Of a stretch of DNA of 64,000 bases, positions 25,554 through 34,935 are shown piece after piece. The stretch is from Parendozoicomonas callyspongiae. Its GTDB lineage: Bacteria; Pseudomonadota; Gammaproteobacteria; Pseudomonadales; Endozoicomonadaceae. The stretch lies in NCBI RefSeq assembly GCF_023502345.1, contig NZ_JAMFLX010000025.1, forward strand, positions 1 through 64,000, in the 5' to 3' direction. The notes below the pieces were generated by a model that was given only the letters and a program-made list of their open reading frames with translations, had not been told where the DNA came from and made no database searches. The position numbers and the translations under genes are program-made. The first letter of the stretch is position 1. Each line of letters begins with the position of its first letter.

Positions 25554-27232
25554 CTCAGCATATCCTTGCGATGACGAAACAGCCAGCGAGGCAGAAGCAG
25601 GGCTGTAGCAAAAAAGAAAACCGGGAGCAGCTGCTGCATCACTGCATATAGAGCCAGTACACGACGGTTGCCACCGGAAGAAAGGGCAACAGCTTCAGTG
25701 GTCAGTGTCTCCAGGCGGCCTGCGCCCATCATGACTGTTGGCAGGTACAGTGCGGTGCTGACCGCAATACCCAGTGCCAATGTTGTCAGCAGTGATGGCA
25801 GCAGTATGGGGAGTTTGACCCGGATAAAGGTTTTCACTCTTGATCCTGATAACAGCAGTCCGGCCTGGGTATAACGCTGGTCGTACTGTCTCCAGAAACC
25901 GGCCAGATTGAGATAGCAGTAAGGAAACACAAACAGCAGATGGCTCAGCATCACGGTTATCCATAAACCATCAAGGCGCAGGGTTAGCAGTACTGTGTGG
26001 ATACCAAGCAGAAACGTCATCTGTGGTAGCAGCAGCGGTAAGTAGAATGATGAGGTGACCAGATTCTTCCGAATATTTCTGGTTTGTGGCAGTGCTTCCA
26101 GAAAAAAGATACTGAGAGCAAGCCCAAATACAGTACTCGCTGTAGCGAGGCTCAAGGTTGTGAAAAGCGGGTCAATCACCCGCGGAAAGTAGCGTCCCCA
26201 GACCTTCAGAGACCAGACAGATGGAAGGATATCTGGATAGCGCCAGCGCCACGCAAATGACCAGACCACAACAAACAGAAGACTGGCTACAGCGGTAAAC
26301 AGAGTAAACAGCCACAGGGAACGGCCACTGTTGACCATTAATGCTTTTGAGTTGCCCCGGTAACCGGCTGTCAGCCAGGACTTGAAAGCTTTTTTAATGA
26401 CAAACTCTGTTGCCATCCATAACACGGCTGCAAACAGTACGAGTCCAAGAAGGAGAACCGAAGCTGCAGCAGCAGGCAAATGCATCTCGATATTCGGTGA
26501 CTGTAGCCATTGCAGGATCTGGACTGGCAGAAGAGGGGGCAAAGCTGGTCCGATTATCAGCGAAACATCAATCACGGACAGGGAAAACGCCAGCACAATA
26601 AAAATTGATAACCGGATTTTGGGATACAACTGAAGCCATACAAGTTTTAGCCAGCACTGCAGCGGTGTATAGCCAAGGGAGCGGCCAACAGTGAGTAGTC
26701 TTGTCACGGGTGACTGTCTAACAGCTGCAATCAGAACAAGCACCAGATAAGGAGCTTCTTTTAAAATCAGTGTCAGGATCAGACTGAAGCCATAAGGGTC
26801 ATTGACTGTAAGAATATCCGGAGGTCTGTTCCACTCCATAGGCCCGGAAAGAAGCCGTGAAACAAAACCACTGGGAGACAGAAGAAACAGAACACCAATA
26901 GCCAGAGCCGAGTGGGGAATGGCCAACAAAGGAGCCAGTGTCCTTTCAGTGGCTTTCCATAACCGGGTATTCCAGCAGGTCACTACAAATATCAAAGCCA
27001 GAAGCAAAGCGATAACGGTGGCAGCAATACCTGTGAAAAGTGTTTTGGCAACCATTGTCCCCAGAGCCGGAGTGCTCAGCAGGGTGTGCCATGGTTCCAA
27101 AGAAAATGACTGAAAGCCCAGGGCTGGAAACCAGCCGAAGGCAGGCAGAAAAACGCCGATTGTTCCAATCAGCGTAATAAAGGGGAAAACCGTGGACAAC
27201 AGGCGTGCCCACGTTTGAGAAGATGGCAGCAT
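25550..27232 (-). CDS. ynjC: ABC transporter permease, fused two-domain, YnjC type
   Basis: 560 residues, about twelve membrane helices arranged as two binding-protein-dependent permease domains in one chain, as in E. coli YnjC (511 residues) and ThiP. EAA-like loops near residues 175-200 ('VGRSLGYTPLQCWLKLVWLQLYP') and near 470-490 ('AGLLLSGSRVKTFIRVKLPILLPSL'). It lies six bases downstream of the binding-protein gene and overlaps the ATPase start, so it is the middle of a tightly coupled operon. Confidence 0.9.
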   Translation of the reverse strand: MLPSSQTWARLLSTVFPFITLIGTIGVFLPAFGWFPALGFQSFSLEPWHTLLSTPALGTMVAKTLFTGIAATVIALLLALIFVVTCWNTRLWKATERTLAPLLAIPHSALAIGVLFLLSPSGFVSRLLSGPMEWNRPPDILTVNDPYGFSLILTLILKEAPYLVLVLIAAVRQSPVTRLLTVGRSLGYTPLQCWLKLVWLQLYPKIRLSIFIVLAFSLSVIDVSLIIGPALPPLLPVQILQWLQSPNIEMHLPAAAASVLLLGLVLFAAVLWMATEFVIKKAFKSWLTAGYRGNSKALMVNSGRSLWLFTLFTAVASLLFVVVWSFAWRWRYPDILPSVWSLKVWGRYFPRVIDPLFTTLSLATASTVFGLALSIFFLEALPQTRNIRKNLVTSSFYLPLLLPQMTFLLGIHTVLLTLRLDGLWITVMLSHLLFVFPYCYLNLAGFWRQYDQRYTQAGLLLSGSRVKTFIRVKLPILLPSLLTTLALGIAVSTALYLPTVMMGAGRLETLTTEAVALSSGGNRRVLALYAVMQQLLPVFFFATALLLPRWLFRHRKDMLR

Positions 27233-27238
27233 AGGTCG

Positions 27239-28468
27239 TTAACGGTACCTGCGCTGCCAGGCCTGTTCCAGAGCATTTACCCAGGAACTATGGGGTTCGG
27301 GAAGTGCAGTTCCCAGTTCTTCAGGGCGAAGAGTGGCGACGCCCAAAGGCAGTTCGGCAAACTTCTTCTGATCGTTTTTGCTGACCAGGGCAGGAGCCAG
27401 AACAGTCGGGTCGCCCCAGACCTGCGGATTGGCTTTGCGGATCTGGGCTTCAGGAGACATCAGGAAGTTAATGGCAACCTGTGCCCCTGCTTTAGAGGAA
27501 GAGTTGAAGGGGATCGCCAGAAAGTGTGAGTTGGCAATCGTGCCCTTGTCATGCACATAAGTGCGGACAGTCTCAGGAATCAGGCCGTTATTAATGGCAG
27601 TGCTGGCAGCATTGGGATTAAAGGTCAGGGAGAAACCAATCTCACCATCATCCAGCAGCGGCAGCATTGAAGTTGAACTGGTTGGGAAGGTTCGTCCCTT
27701 ACGCCACAGGAGTGGGTGCAGCTGATCAAGATAAGCCCATAGAGGTTTGGTTACTTTATCAAATGCCCCATCCGTTACCGGCTTTTGCAGCAGTTCAGGG
27801 TGTTCGGTCAGTTCCATAACCGCCTGTTTCAGGAAGGTAGTACCTACAAAGTCAGGCGGAGCAGGGTAGGTAAACAGCCCGGGATTTTTCTGACTGAAGG
27901 CAAACAGCTCCTTCATGCTTTTAGGTGGCTTGGGAACAATAGAGGTGTCGTGCATAAACACCAGTTGTGCCATTCCCCAGGGCGCTTCCAGTCCTTCGAC
28001 TGGTTCGGTAAAGTCAACCAGTGTTGTTGGCTTGCCCTTGGTATCGACATACTTCCAGCTGGGCAGCTGTTCGACAAACGGCCCATAGAGCAGGCCATGC
28101 TGCTTCATGGATTTAAAGTTCTCGCCATTAATCCACATCATATCGACGGAGCCGGAGTCCGAGCGGCCTGCACTTTTTTCTGTCAGAATTCGGCTGACAA
28201 CCGTTGAAATATCATCAACTTTGACATGCTGCAGTTTGATTCCGTAACGGGATTTCAGCTCTCTGGCAGCCCAGTTCAGGTAATCGTTAACTTCTTCACT
28301 GCCTCCCCAGGCGTTGAAGTAAACGGTTTGTCCCCTGGCCTGCTTCAGGGTGTCATTCCAGTTGTCGGCAGCAAAACTGAGCGTGCTTAATAGCAGGGCG
28401 ATGGGTAAAAATAACAGTTTTCTCAGGTAACTCCAGGCGGGCATGGTACGTCTCTTACCTAATGTCAT
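27239..28468 (-). CDS. ynjB: ABC transporter substrate-binding protein, YnjB type
   Basis: 409 residues (E. coli YnjB 388). Signal peptide with core LLFLPIALLLSTLSFA; M9 (MPAWSYLRK) is the likely start. Periplasmic type-II binding protein: 'VYFNAWGGSEEVNDYLNWAA' near 50-69, 'VDMMWINGENF' near 107-117, 'APWGMAQLVFMHD' near 162-174. Same gene order as enteric ynjB-C-D-F; ynjA and ynjE are absent. Ligand unknown; similarity in style to Fe3+/spermidine/thiamine binding proteins. Confidence 0.9.
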   Translation of the reverse strand: MTLGKRRTMPAWSYLRKLLFLPIALLLSTLSFAADNWNDTLKQARGQTVYFNAWGGSEEVNDYLNWAARELKSRYGIKLQHVKVDDISTVVSRILTEKSAGRSDSGSVDMMWINGENFKSMKQHGLLYGPFVEQLPSWKYVDTKGKPTTLVDFTEPVEGLEAPWGMAQLVFMHDTSIVPKPPKSMKELFAFSQKNPGLFTYPAPPDFVGTTFLKQAVMELTEHPELLQKPVTDGAFDKVTKPLWAYLDQLHPLLWRKGRTFPTSSTSMLPLLDDGEIGFSLTFNPNAASTAINNGLIPETVRTYVHDKGTIANSHFLAIPFNSSSKAGAQVAINFLMSPEAQIRKANPQVWGDPTVLAPALVSKNDQKKFAELPLGVATLRPEELGTALPEPHSSWVNALEQAWQRRYR

Positions 28469-28691
28469 TGGTGTTTCTCGGGCTCAGCGATAATGCCACC
28501 AAAGGTTGTGAAAAACAAAGAACAGTGGCAGGGGATTTATGTAGATGTTTGTAAGTAAACTGTTTTCCAAGGCGGGCGGGGTGATAGCCAGCCATCACAA
28601 TTCTCCCTGATAAAGCTCATAACGTTCTGGGTATATCCACTCATCAGGCTTGCTGCCTGAGACTGCTCAGAAGGGTTTGTCATGGGTATTC

Positions 28692-28736
28692 TCCCGGACT
28701 CAAATCAACTAAGTGAGTGTATTTGAAATCCGGGAG
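28692..28736. other. Inverted repeat downstream of the coiled-coil gene
   Basis: CTCCCGGA...CAAAT on the left pairs with ATTTG...TCCGGGAG on the right, a stem of about 13 bp with a bulge. It sits 20 bases past the coiled-coil gene stop on the minus strand. No T run, so termination is uncertain. The remaining part of the 28469-28755 gap shows nothing else convincing. Confidence 0.4.
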
Positions 28737-28755
28737 TGTGCCATCGGCAGGGCAG

Positions 28756-30819
28756 TTATCTGCCTGTTGCTGAAGTCGAGTTGGTAAAAGTGATTCCGGT
28801 TGAGAAGTATGAAGCACGTGCATTCACAGGTATCCAGCGTGACTGTCGGTGTTCTTGGTAATAATACTCTTTCCCTTCTTTTCTAATCCAACTAACGAAA
28901 TGGAGTCTAATGTTGCTGTCCACCAGCTCAAGTTGTTTTCGGGCATTGCTCCAGTCATTAACGAGATTTGAAACTTTATTATTAGCACGTGCATCCAGAT
29001 ATCTTTTAGCTATATGAGCGAATGTTGACATGTTAAAAAATGGAAGGTAGCCATCTGCTTTCAGTGCTTTCATTCCCGGTGGATTTACCAAAGTTGGAAG
29101 ACGGGTAGAGCTTCCTGAGGGTACCTTGCCAGGTGCAATTAAGTCGTATTTTATTTCATCAAACTCTGAACTGAGAAGAGGGGTGAAAGTAACTTTGTGG
29201 CTGCGACTGGTTTCATTTATGGGCTTGCCAGAATCCATATGGATGCTCAGAAGTCCATGTTTCGAACAAATTACTGTATTGTCTCTCTCTTTCGTTTTCT
29301 CAAAATCTATAGTTTCCGCCCAGGGCACAGCATAAATTTCGAACCTTGCACCTTCAAATAAGTGGGGTGCTCCGGTTTTAGCTGCGTTTTTCTGAATAAT
29401 ATAAACTTCGTATCGTATGCCTTGTTCAGTAATGATCGTTTGCCCCTCTGATATGACATATCCAGACTTCCATTGACCATGGTTTAATGGAACATAAGAG
29501 TTTACTGTCTGAACTTTGCCTTTGATCTGAATTTCCTGCTTCAACCAAGGACTGAATTTCTTGCAGCAGCAGTTCATGAAACGAGGTAAGCAACAAAAAG
29601 GGCGTATAGTAACCCTTTGTGTGAGAGCCTTCATATCAGCAACTATCTCGTCACCTTCAGGCTCAAGGCTTGCTTCAGAAACAACTTTCTGAATATTTGA
29701 TGCAAGGATGTTTTCTCGCTCAATGATTTGACTGTTAAGTCTCTCTGTTGCTGTTTGTCCCCGCTCGTCAACCTTAGGTTTCTTAGTAAGAACTAATCGT
29801 GCATTCTGGATTGTTTTATCAAGCTTGATCTTCTCCTGTTCTCGCTCTCTAGCAAGAGTTTTATCAAGCGTTCGAAGTGTCAGTTCTTCATTCGTTTTCT
29901 GCGTGTTATGTGATTTAATATTTTCCCTAATTTTCTCTGATCGTTTGGTTTTTTTATCAGCGTAGGTTGTATCAAGTCTACTGTGAGCGTTCACTGCCTC
30001 ATCATGATCTCTTTGAGCCTGTTCTAAATCTGCTTTCAGAATCTTCTCATCTTCTGCTGATGCTTTAAGTGTGTCTCTGAGTTGTATTAGCTCATGTTCA
30101 TCACGCTTATGCGCTTGACACATCGCTACAATAAGCCGCCAGTGTTCATCGCTGACATGCTTTTTAAGCATGGAATGGAGTCTTTCATTTCCGTCCTGCA
30201 GAACTTTTAAACGTGCAATTTCATCTCTTGTATTTTTTTCTTTTTCTTCAATTTTAGCCAGTTGTTGCTGCCGTTTCTTTTTGGTGATTTCTGCAACTTG
30301 ATCCTTTATTTGAGCGAAAAGCGCTTGGGTCTTTCTTTCTTCAGCTGCAATGCTCTCAAGCTCATCATTTTTCTGTTGGTCAATTTTGTCTTCTCTGCTT
30401 TTTTTAATCTTTTCAAGATCCGCCAGTGCTATTTTTTCAGCGGCTAGCCGTTTTTCAATCTGTTGTTTCTCTACTTCTTTAGTAGAAAGCTTGTCATCGT
30501 AAAGTGTACTTGTTCTTGTAATTTCTGCTATTGCATTATCCCAGTCTCTATTATCTATCGCCTTCTTGACTGTGGGAGGTACATACAGAGGGCCGTCAGG
30601 GAGTACAAATCCCTGTGCCTCAACCGTTTCCTCCATTTCCACGATCTGTGACTGGCGACCAGTACCAGCTTTTTCTGGGGGGCGGCGGTCTCCTTTTGTT
30701 TTCGATCCAGCATGAGCCTGACTCTCCAGTAGTGATACAAGGAGTAAAAATATCAGAGCAGGGGTTACAGTTTGTCTTATCTTAGAAGCTTCGTTGCGCA
30801 TGGCGGCTGCCGAATTCAT
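28756..30819 (-). CDS. Exported coiled-coil protein of unknown function
   Basis: 687 residues. Signal-like hydrophobic segment at about 18-37 ending 'SQAHA'. Residues about 105-345 are Lys/Glu/Gln-rich with long heptad patterns, a long coiled coil. A cysteine cluster 'PFCCLPRFMNCCCKKF' near 398-413 (five cysteines in 14 residues) separates it from a globular C-terminal part (about 420-687) with beta-like stretches. No family recognised. AT-rich relative to the T6SS and Tad genes. It could be an exported structural or host-directed protein; nothing in the neighbours defines it. Confidence 0.65.
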   Translation of the reverse strand: MNSAAAMRNEASKIRQTVTPALIFLLLVSLLESQAHAGSKTKGDRRPPEKAGTGRQSQIVEMEETVEAQGFVLPDGPLYVPPTVKKAIDNRDWDNAIAEITRTSTLYDDKLSTKEVEKQQIEKRLAAEKIALADLEKIKKSREDKIDQQKNDELESIAAEERKTQALFAQIKDQVAEITKKKRQQQLAKIEEKEKNTRDEIARLKVLQDGNERLHSMLKKHVSDEHWRLIVAMCQAHKRDEHELIQLRDTLKASAEDEKILKADLEQAQRDHDEAVNAHSRLDTTYADKKTKRSEKIRENIKSHNTQKTNEELTLRTLDKTLAREREQEKIKLDKTIQNARLVLTKKPKVDERGQTATERLNSQIIERENILASNIQKVVSEASLEPEGDEIVADMKALTQRVTIRPFCCLPRFMNCCCKKFSPWLKQEIQIKGKVQTVNSYVPLNHGQWKSGYVISEGQTIITEQGIRYEVYIIQKNAAKTGAPHLFEGARFEIYAVPWAETIDFEKTKERDNTVICSKHGLLSIHMDSGKPINETSRSHKVTFTPLLSSEFDEIKYDLIAPGKVPSGSSTRLPTLVNPPGMKALKADGYLPFFNMSTFAHIAKRYLDARANNKVSNLVNDWSNARKQLELVDSNIRLHFVSWIRKEGKEYYYQEHRQSRWIPVNARASYFSTGITFTNSTSATGR

Positions 30820-30946
30820 CAGGAACCCAAGTCAAAGTAGACCACTAAAGAAGTATTGCAGTGGGAATGTGGTGTTTTTCCAGTTCTTGTTTGCAGCATT
30901 TAATGTCATATTAAGAGAACAAGAATTCTAAGAATGGAAAACCGGT

Positions 30947-31252
30947 ATGGCAAAAGCTCAGCTTCAACGTCTTCTGTGGCTTCAGGGAAATACCTGCTTT
31001 TACTGTGGTCGTAAACTGCATCTCAAGGAGGCGAGCATTGATCATGTGCTTCCACGCAGTGAAGGTGGGACAGATGTTGTTGCCAACAAGGTTGTCTGCT
31101 GCAGAACAATAAATCAGACATTTGCCAATATGCCGATCAAGGAGAAAATGCGTTGTGTAATCCAGTGGCGTGGAGATGTCCCCTGCCCGATGGTTGAGAT
31201 GGAAAAAATTGCAAGTGTCAGTGTGATAGAAGAGTTTGAAAAGGAGGGGTAG
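30947..31252 (+). CDS. HNH nuclease-family small protein
   Basis: 101 residues. HNH layout: C17-x-x-C20 zinc pair, 'ASIDHVLPRSEGG' with D32-H33, N47, then 'VVCCRTINQ' (C51, C52) where CxxC-N is usual. The second zinc pair is therefore atypical, with only adjacent cysteines. Such free-standing small HNH proteins occur in many gammaproteobacteria with unknown targets; nuclease activity is inferred from the motif. Single gene with a hairpin terminator downstream. Confidence 0.85.
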   Translation: MAKAQLQRLLWLQGNTCFYCGRKLHLKEASIDHVLPRSEGGTDVVANKVVCCRTINQTFANMPIKEKMRCVIQWRGDVPCPMVEMEKIASVSVIEEFEKEG

Positions 31253-31316
31253 ATCCTTTCTGGATTCTATTCTAGAACTCACCGCACATAGGGCTAACTG
31301 GTTGAGTTAAATCAGT

Positions 31317-31348
31317 GTTTCAGTGATTGGTACAGTCTGAAACTGTGT
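31317..31348 (+). terminator. Terminator after the HNH gene
   Basis: GTTTCAG (31317-31323) pairs with CTGAAAC (31337-31343), followed by TGTGTTTTTG. Confidence 0.6.
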
Positions 31349-31461
31349 TTTTGAAAAATCTGTGCAGATCGACATTTTATTTTTCTGCCGTATATCCGTA
31401 GTAGTGATAAGGTTGTGCGTTTTTTTGTAGTTGCTCCGGTTCTTATTGAGTAAAGCTCCCT

Positions 31462-33744
31462 ATGCTTGCCAGTCATCGAACACTGTTTGATTCCCTCTAT
31501 GGACACTTGCTTAACCCTTTGGCAGTGGTCGGGAGTAAAGATCTTCAAGTCTGCTATGCCAACCAGGCATTGAAAGGGCTTTTCAAAACTATTGACTGGA
31601 CTTCTCCCCATATTTCATTAGCAGCTATGTTCGAGTTTGATTTGGGTGAAGCTGTAAACCTGGAGCTTTTGGAAAGATGCAGTCAGCAGGTCGAGGCGTT
31701 TGAATGCATCAATGTCTCTGATACTCTCAGAGTCTTTCAGGTTACACCTGCCCAGTTGAAGCTGGATGATGACTCCCCAGAGTACTTTGTTCTGCAGGTG
31801 CAGGCATCATCACGCAGTACCGCAATTCTGCCCTCCTCAGATAGCCGACTGACCTACGCCCTCACAGAAGCCTGTGATGGTTTATGGGACTGGTGTATTG
31901 GTACCGGCGAGGTCTTTTTCAGCCCAAAACTGGATCAGATGCTTGGTTTTGATCCGGAAGAAAGATCTCCCTGTTTTGAGAGCTGGGCTGGTCTTGTACA
32001 TCCCGATGATATAAATCGGGTACAAGATGCTTTAGGTTGTCACCTTCGTGGTGATTCAGAAAGTTATGATATTGAGTACCGCATATATACCAAACAGGGT
32101 GGTATGAAGCAGGTTCGTGACCGCGGTCGTATTTGTCGCTGGGACAGCGAAGGTAACGCTTCACGGGTTATCGGTATGCTGTCGGATATCACGGCTTATC
32201 GGGAACTGGAGAGTGAACTGCGTGAAACCCGGGACCGGTTTGAAGATTATGCCCTGTGCGGATCAGACTGGTTCTGGGAAACGGATCAGAACCTGGTTAT
32301 TCAGGATGTCTCCAGCCAGTTTACCCGCCAGACAGGTGTTGGTGCGGAAGACATCAAGGGACGGAATCTTCTGAATCTGCTCAGGGAGAGTGAGCAGACC
32401 AGTGCTATTGATGCGGTAAAAGACAGTCTGCCGATCAGGAATATTCGTCTGGCCATAGGGCAGCAGAAATACTGGATAGCTTTGAGTGGCCGCTCCATGT
32501 TTGACCGGAGCGGAGTGATGTGTGGCTACCGGGGTATCGGTGAAAATATCCATGATCAGGTTATGCTGGAAAAAACCGTCCAGGCTTATAAGCACAATGC
32601 TGAAGTGATGATGGATCGTGCCCCGGCAGCAATTGGCATGATTAGCGAGAAAGGTCAGTTCTTTTATTCCAATAAAGCGTTTCTGTCTCTGCTGCGCGCC
32701 GACACTAACAACCTTTCCGAGAAGTATCGCAATGAAAAGCAGCTGAGCAAGCCTGATAAACAGGTGCTGCAATCCGATGAGAGCATGATCTTCGAGATGG
32801 TGATGGAAACCCTCGACGGTCCGCAGTTCTATTCGGTCTTGAAATTCCGCCTTAACCGTGCCGATAAAAATGAGCGTCTGGTGGTGACCATCGCCATGGA
32901 CATCACCTATACCCGCCAGAGAGAAGTCGATCAGAAAAAGATTGAAATGGTACTGGACAATATTGCGGAAGGAATTCTGATTACCGACCTTGACCATAAA
33001 ATTGTCAGTGCCAACCGTTCCATGCAGGAAACAACCGGATACACCCTGGATGAACTGGTTGGCAAAACACCATCGATTTTCAGTTCCGGACGATACGACA
33101 GGGGCTTCTACCAGGAACTCTGGAACGAGGTACACCAGTCCGGAAAATGGCGGGGAGATATCTGGAACCGTTGCCGTAATGGTTCGGTTATGCGTCAGCA
33201 TGTGTCCATCCAGGCCATTATGGTTGATGGACAGGTGCAGCATTATATTGGCATTTACTCAACGGCTTTCCAGTCTGGTATCCGGCGCGATTCCGAGATG
33301 TTTGCCCAGCAGTATGACCCTCTGACCAGTCTGCCAAATCGTATGCTGTTCCAGGATCGTCTGCATATGGCCTGCCAGCGTTCCCGTGTCCGGAGACATT
33401 CGGTGGAGATCACCCTGGTGCATGTATCCAATATGACGACACTGAATGATGGGTATGGCCATACAGTTGGGGATCAGGTGTTAAAGCGGGTGGCGTTTCA
33501 CTTGCAGGACGGACTGTCTCTGGATGATACGGTTGCCCGTTACAGTTCGGATGAGTTTGTGGTGATCAGGGAGAAAGGACTGGAAATATCTGCAGACGAA
33601 TTAATTCGCCCGGTGCTTGACCGGCCTATTGTTCTGGGAGATGGAGCCAGGGTTGTGCCGGAATACACTGTGCAGTCTGTCAGGTATCCGGATCAGGGAG
33701 CCAACCCCCACCGATTGATGCGACTGTTGCATAATCGGGAATAA
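31462..33744 (+). CDS. Multi-PAS protein with degenerate GGDEF domain
   Basis: 760 residues, cytoplasmic, no membrane segments. PAS-like repeats can be traced at about 1-110, 125-255 (with 'GLVHPDDINRVQDAL' and a PAC-like end 'VIGMLSDITAYRELE'), 260-375, 390-490 and 490-600 ('NIAEGILITDLDHKIVSANRSM', 'KTPSIFSSGRYD'). A GGDEF domain follows from about 610 ('YDPLTSLPNRMLFQDRL'), but the active-site motif reads Y-S-S-D-E-F (694-699), so diguanylate cyclase activity is doubtful. No EAL domain follows. Likely a c-di-GMP-linked sensor or scaffold; partner unknown. Confidence 0.88.
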   Translation: MLASHRTLFDSLYGHLLNPLAVVGSKDLQVCYANQALKGLFKTIDWTSPHISLAAMFEFDLGEAVNLELLERCSQQVEAFECINVSDTLRVFQVTPAQLKLDDDSPEYFVLQVQASSRSTAILPSSDSRLTYALTEACDGLWDWCIGTGEVFFSPKLDQMLGFDPEERSPCFESWAGLVHPDDINRVQDALGCHLRGDSESYDIEYRIYTKQGGMKQVRDRGRICRWDSEGNASRVIGMLSDITAYRELESELRETRDRFEDYALCGSDWFWETDQNLVIQDVSSQFTRQTGVGAEDIKGRNLLNLLRESEQTSAIDAVKDSLPIRNIRLAIGQQKYWIALSGRSMFDRSGVMCGYRGIGENIHDQVMLEKTVQAYKHNAEVMMDRAPAAIGMISEKGQFFYSNKAFLSLLRADTNNLSEKYRNEKQLSKPDKQVLQSDESMIFEMVMETLDGPQFYSVLKFRLNRADKNERLVVTIAMDITYTRQREVDQKKIEMVLDNIAEGILITDLDHKIVSANRSMQETTGYTLDELVGKTPSIFSSGRYDRGFYQELWNEVHQSGKWRGDIWNRCRNGSVMRQHVSIQAIMVDGQVQHYIGIYSTAFQSGIRRDSEMFAQQYDPLTSLPNRMLFQDRLHMACQRSRVRRHSVEITLVHVSNMTTLNDGYGHTVGDQVLKRVAFHLQDGLSLDDTVARYSSDEFVVIREKGLEISADELIRPVLDRPIVLGDGARVVPEYTVQSVRYPDQGANPHRLMRLLHNRE

Positions 33745-33800
33745 ATCCTTTTATTGTTACGCTGGTGCAAAAAGCCCTGAGCGGAAAGTAAAATCCAGGT

Positions 33801-34712
33801 TTACACCAGCGGCCAGTTAATGGCAGACGACAGATACTCCTCAATAAAGTCCATAAAGACTCTTGCCGCACGGGTTAACTGACGGTGAGAGGGGATAATG
33901 GCATCCAGAGAACTCTTCTTCATGGTCCACTCAGGCATAAGTGGTACCAGCAAGCCCTGTTCACACAGTGGACCGGCCATCAGTGATGGCAGTTCACCAA
34001 TTCCCATTCCTGCAACAATGGCTTCCTGAACCAGCGAATAACAGTCAAAGACCGTTTCGTCAGGGGGCAGAATACGGGATGTTGAAGTGCTCTGATCCTT
34101 GCGCTCCAGCAGCCAGACTCCTGGTTTGCAGGCAGCACCGTAAAGAATACAGTCGTATTGCAGCAGGTCTTCCGGCTGTTCAAGGCTGACAACCTGTTGC
34201 TTGTAGGAGGGCGCACAGACCAGCTGGTGACGGAACTCGATCAGTGGTTTGGCCACAGAGCGGTGATCATCCTGGGGTTCGGTACAGAACAGGATGTCGG
34301 CCGCACCTGAGATCAAATCATTATCCTGGCTCTGGCTGGCAATACGGATACTGATATCCGGGTAATAGCGCCGGAAACGCTGAATGAGTGGTAGAAAAAG
34401 GTACTGGCTGTAACCCCTGGGCAGAACAATACGCACGACTCCAGACGGCAGGTCACGCCTGTTGGTCAGACTTGACTCGGCATCTTTCAAGGCTGAGATG
34501 GCACTTACACAACTGTCATAGAGGTCTTCACCTGCCAGAGTCAGTTGCATACGACGGGTGCTGCGTTCCATCAGTCGTGCATCCAGCTGCTTTTCAAGCG
34601 CCTGTATACGCCGACTGATTGTTGAAACCGGAAGGTCCAGCTTTCTGGAAGCGGCTGACAGGCTGCCGGTTTCAGCAACACTGATAAAAATATTCACTGC
34701 ATTTAAGTCCAT
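33801..34712 (-). CDS. LysR-family transcriptional regulator
   Basis: 303 residues. N-terminal winged helix-turn-helix: 'MDLNAVNIFISVAETGSLSAASRKLDLPVSTISRRIQALE' region (1-40), then the periplasmic-binding-like effector domain (about 90-295). It is divergently oriented from the Sel1/T6SS operon, with 223 bases between; a perfect 16-bp palindrome lies 50 bases from its start. Control of itself and of the T6SS operon is therefore plausible but inferred. Effector unknown. Confidence 0.93.
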   Translation of the reverse strand: MDLNAVNIFISVAETGSLSAASRKLDLPVSTISRRIQALEKQLDARLMERSTRRMQLTLAGEDLYDSCVSAISALKDAESSLTNRRDLPSGVVRIVLPRGYSQYLFLPLIQRFRRYYPDISIRIASQSQDNDLISGAADILFCTEPQDDHRSVAKPLIEFRHQLVCAPSYKQQVVSLEQPEDLLQYDCILYGAACKPGVWLLERKDQSTSTSRILPPDETVFDCYSLVQEAIVAGMGIGELPSLMAGPLCEQGLLVPLMPEWTMKKSSLDAIIPSHRQLTRAARVFMDFIEEYLSSAINWPLV

Positions 34713-34761
34713 GGCGCAAACCCTACCGGAAAGCCATCGCCGCAGAAGTCAATTATTGTCC

Positions 34762-34777
34762 CACTTTTGCAAAAGTG
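34762..34777. promoter_or_regulatory. Operator candidate between lysR gene and T6SS operon
   Basis: Perfect palindrome CACTTTTGCAAAAGTG, framed by GTCAAT (about 34749) and ATTGAC (about 34788). Position between divergent genes fits an autoregulatory LysR site, though the T-N11-A core spacing was not verified. Confidence 0.45.
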
Positions 34778-34935
34778 ATTTGCGATTATTGACGTTAAAA
34801 AAAGTTGCGGGATCGGTAACCTGAAGTTACTGAAATTTGCCCAGCTGAATAACCGGGTCTCTGGGTCAGGTATGAGACAGGCAATATTATTTCAGATTTA
34901 TTGAATCCAGATCCCTTTCAGCCGAGTACTTACCT

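Noticed and set aside
28640-28690. 'CTGAGA' segment that recalls the TPP-riboswitch core, near a thiamine-like ABC operon
   Set aside because: It is on the plus strand while the operon reads on the minus strand, and the other conserved thi-box parts are missing.
30463-30651. Short plus-strand frames with hydrophobic residues opposite the coiled-coil gene
   Set aside because: They are antisense shadows of Lys/Glu-rich codons, which always read as Phe/Leu/Ser on the other strand.
33760-33812. CGCTGGTG...CACCAGCG as a terminator between convergent genes
   Set aside because: The 8-bp arms are 37 bases apart with no T run, so termination is not supported.
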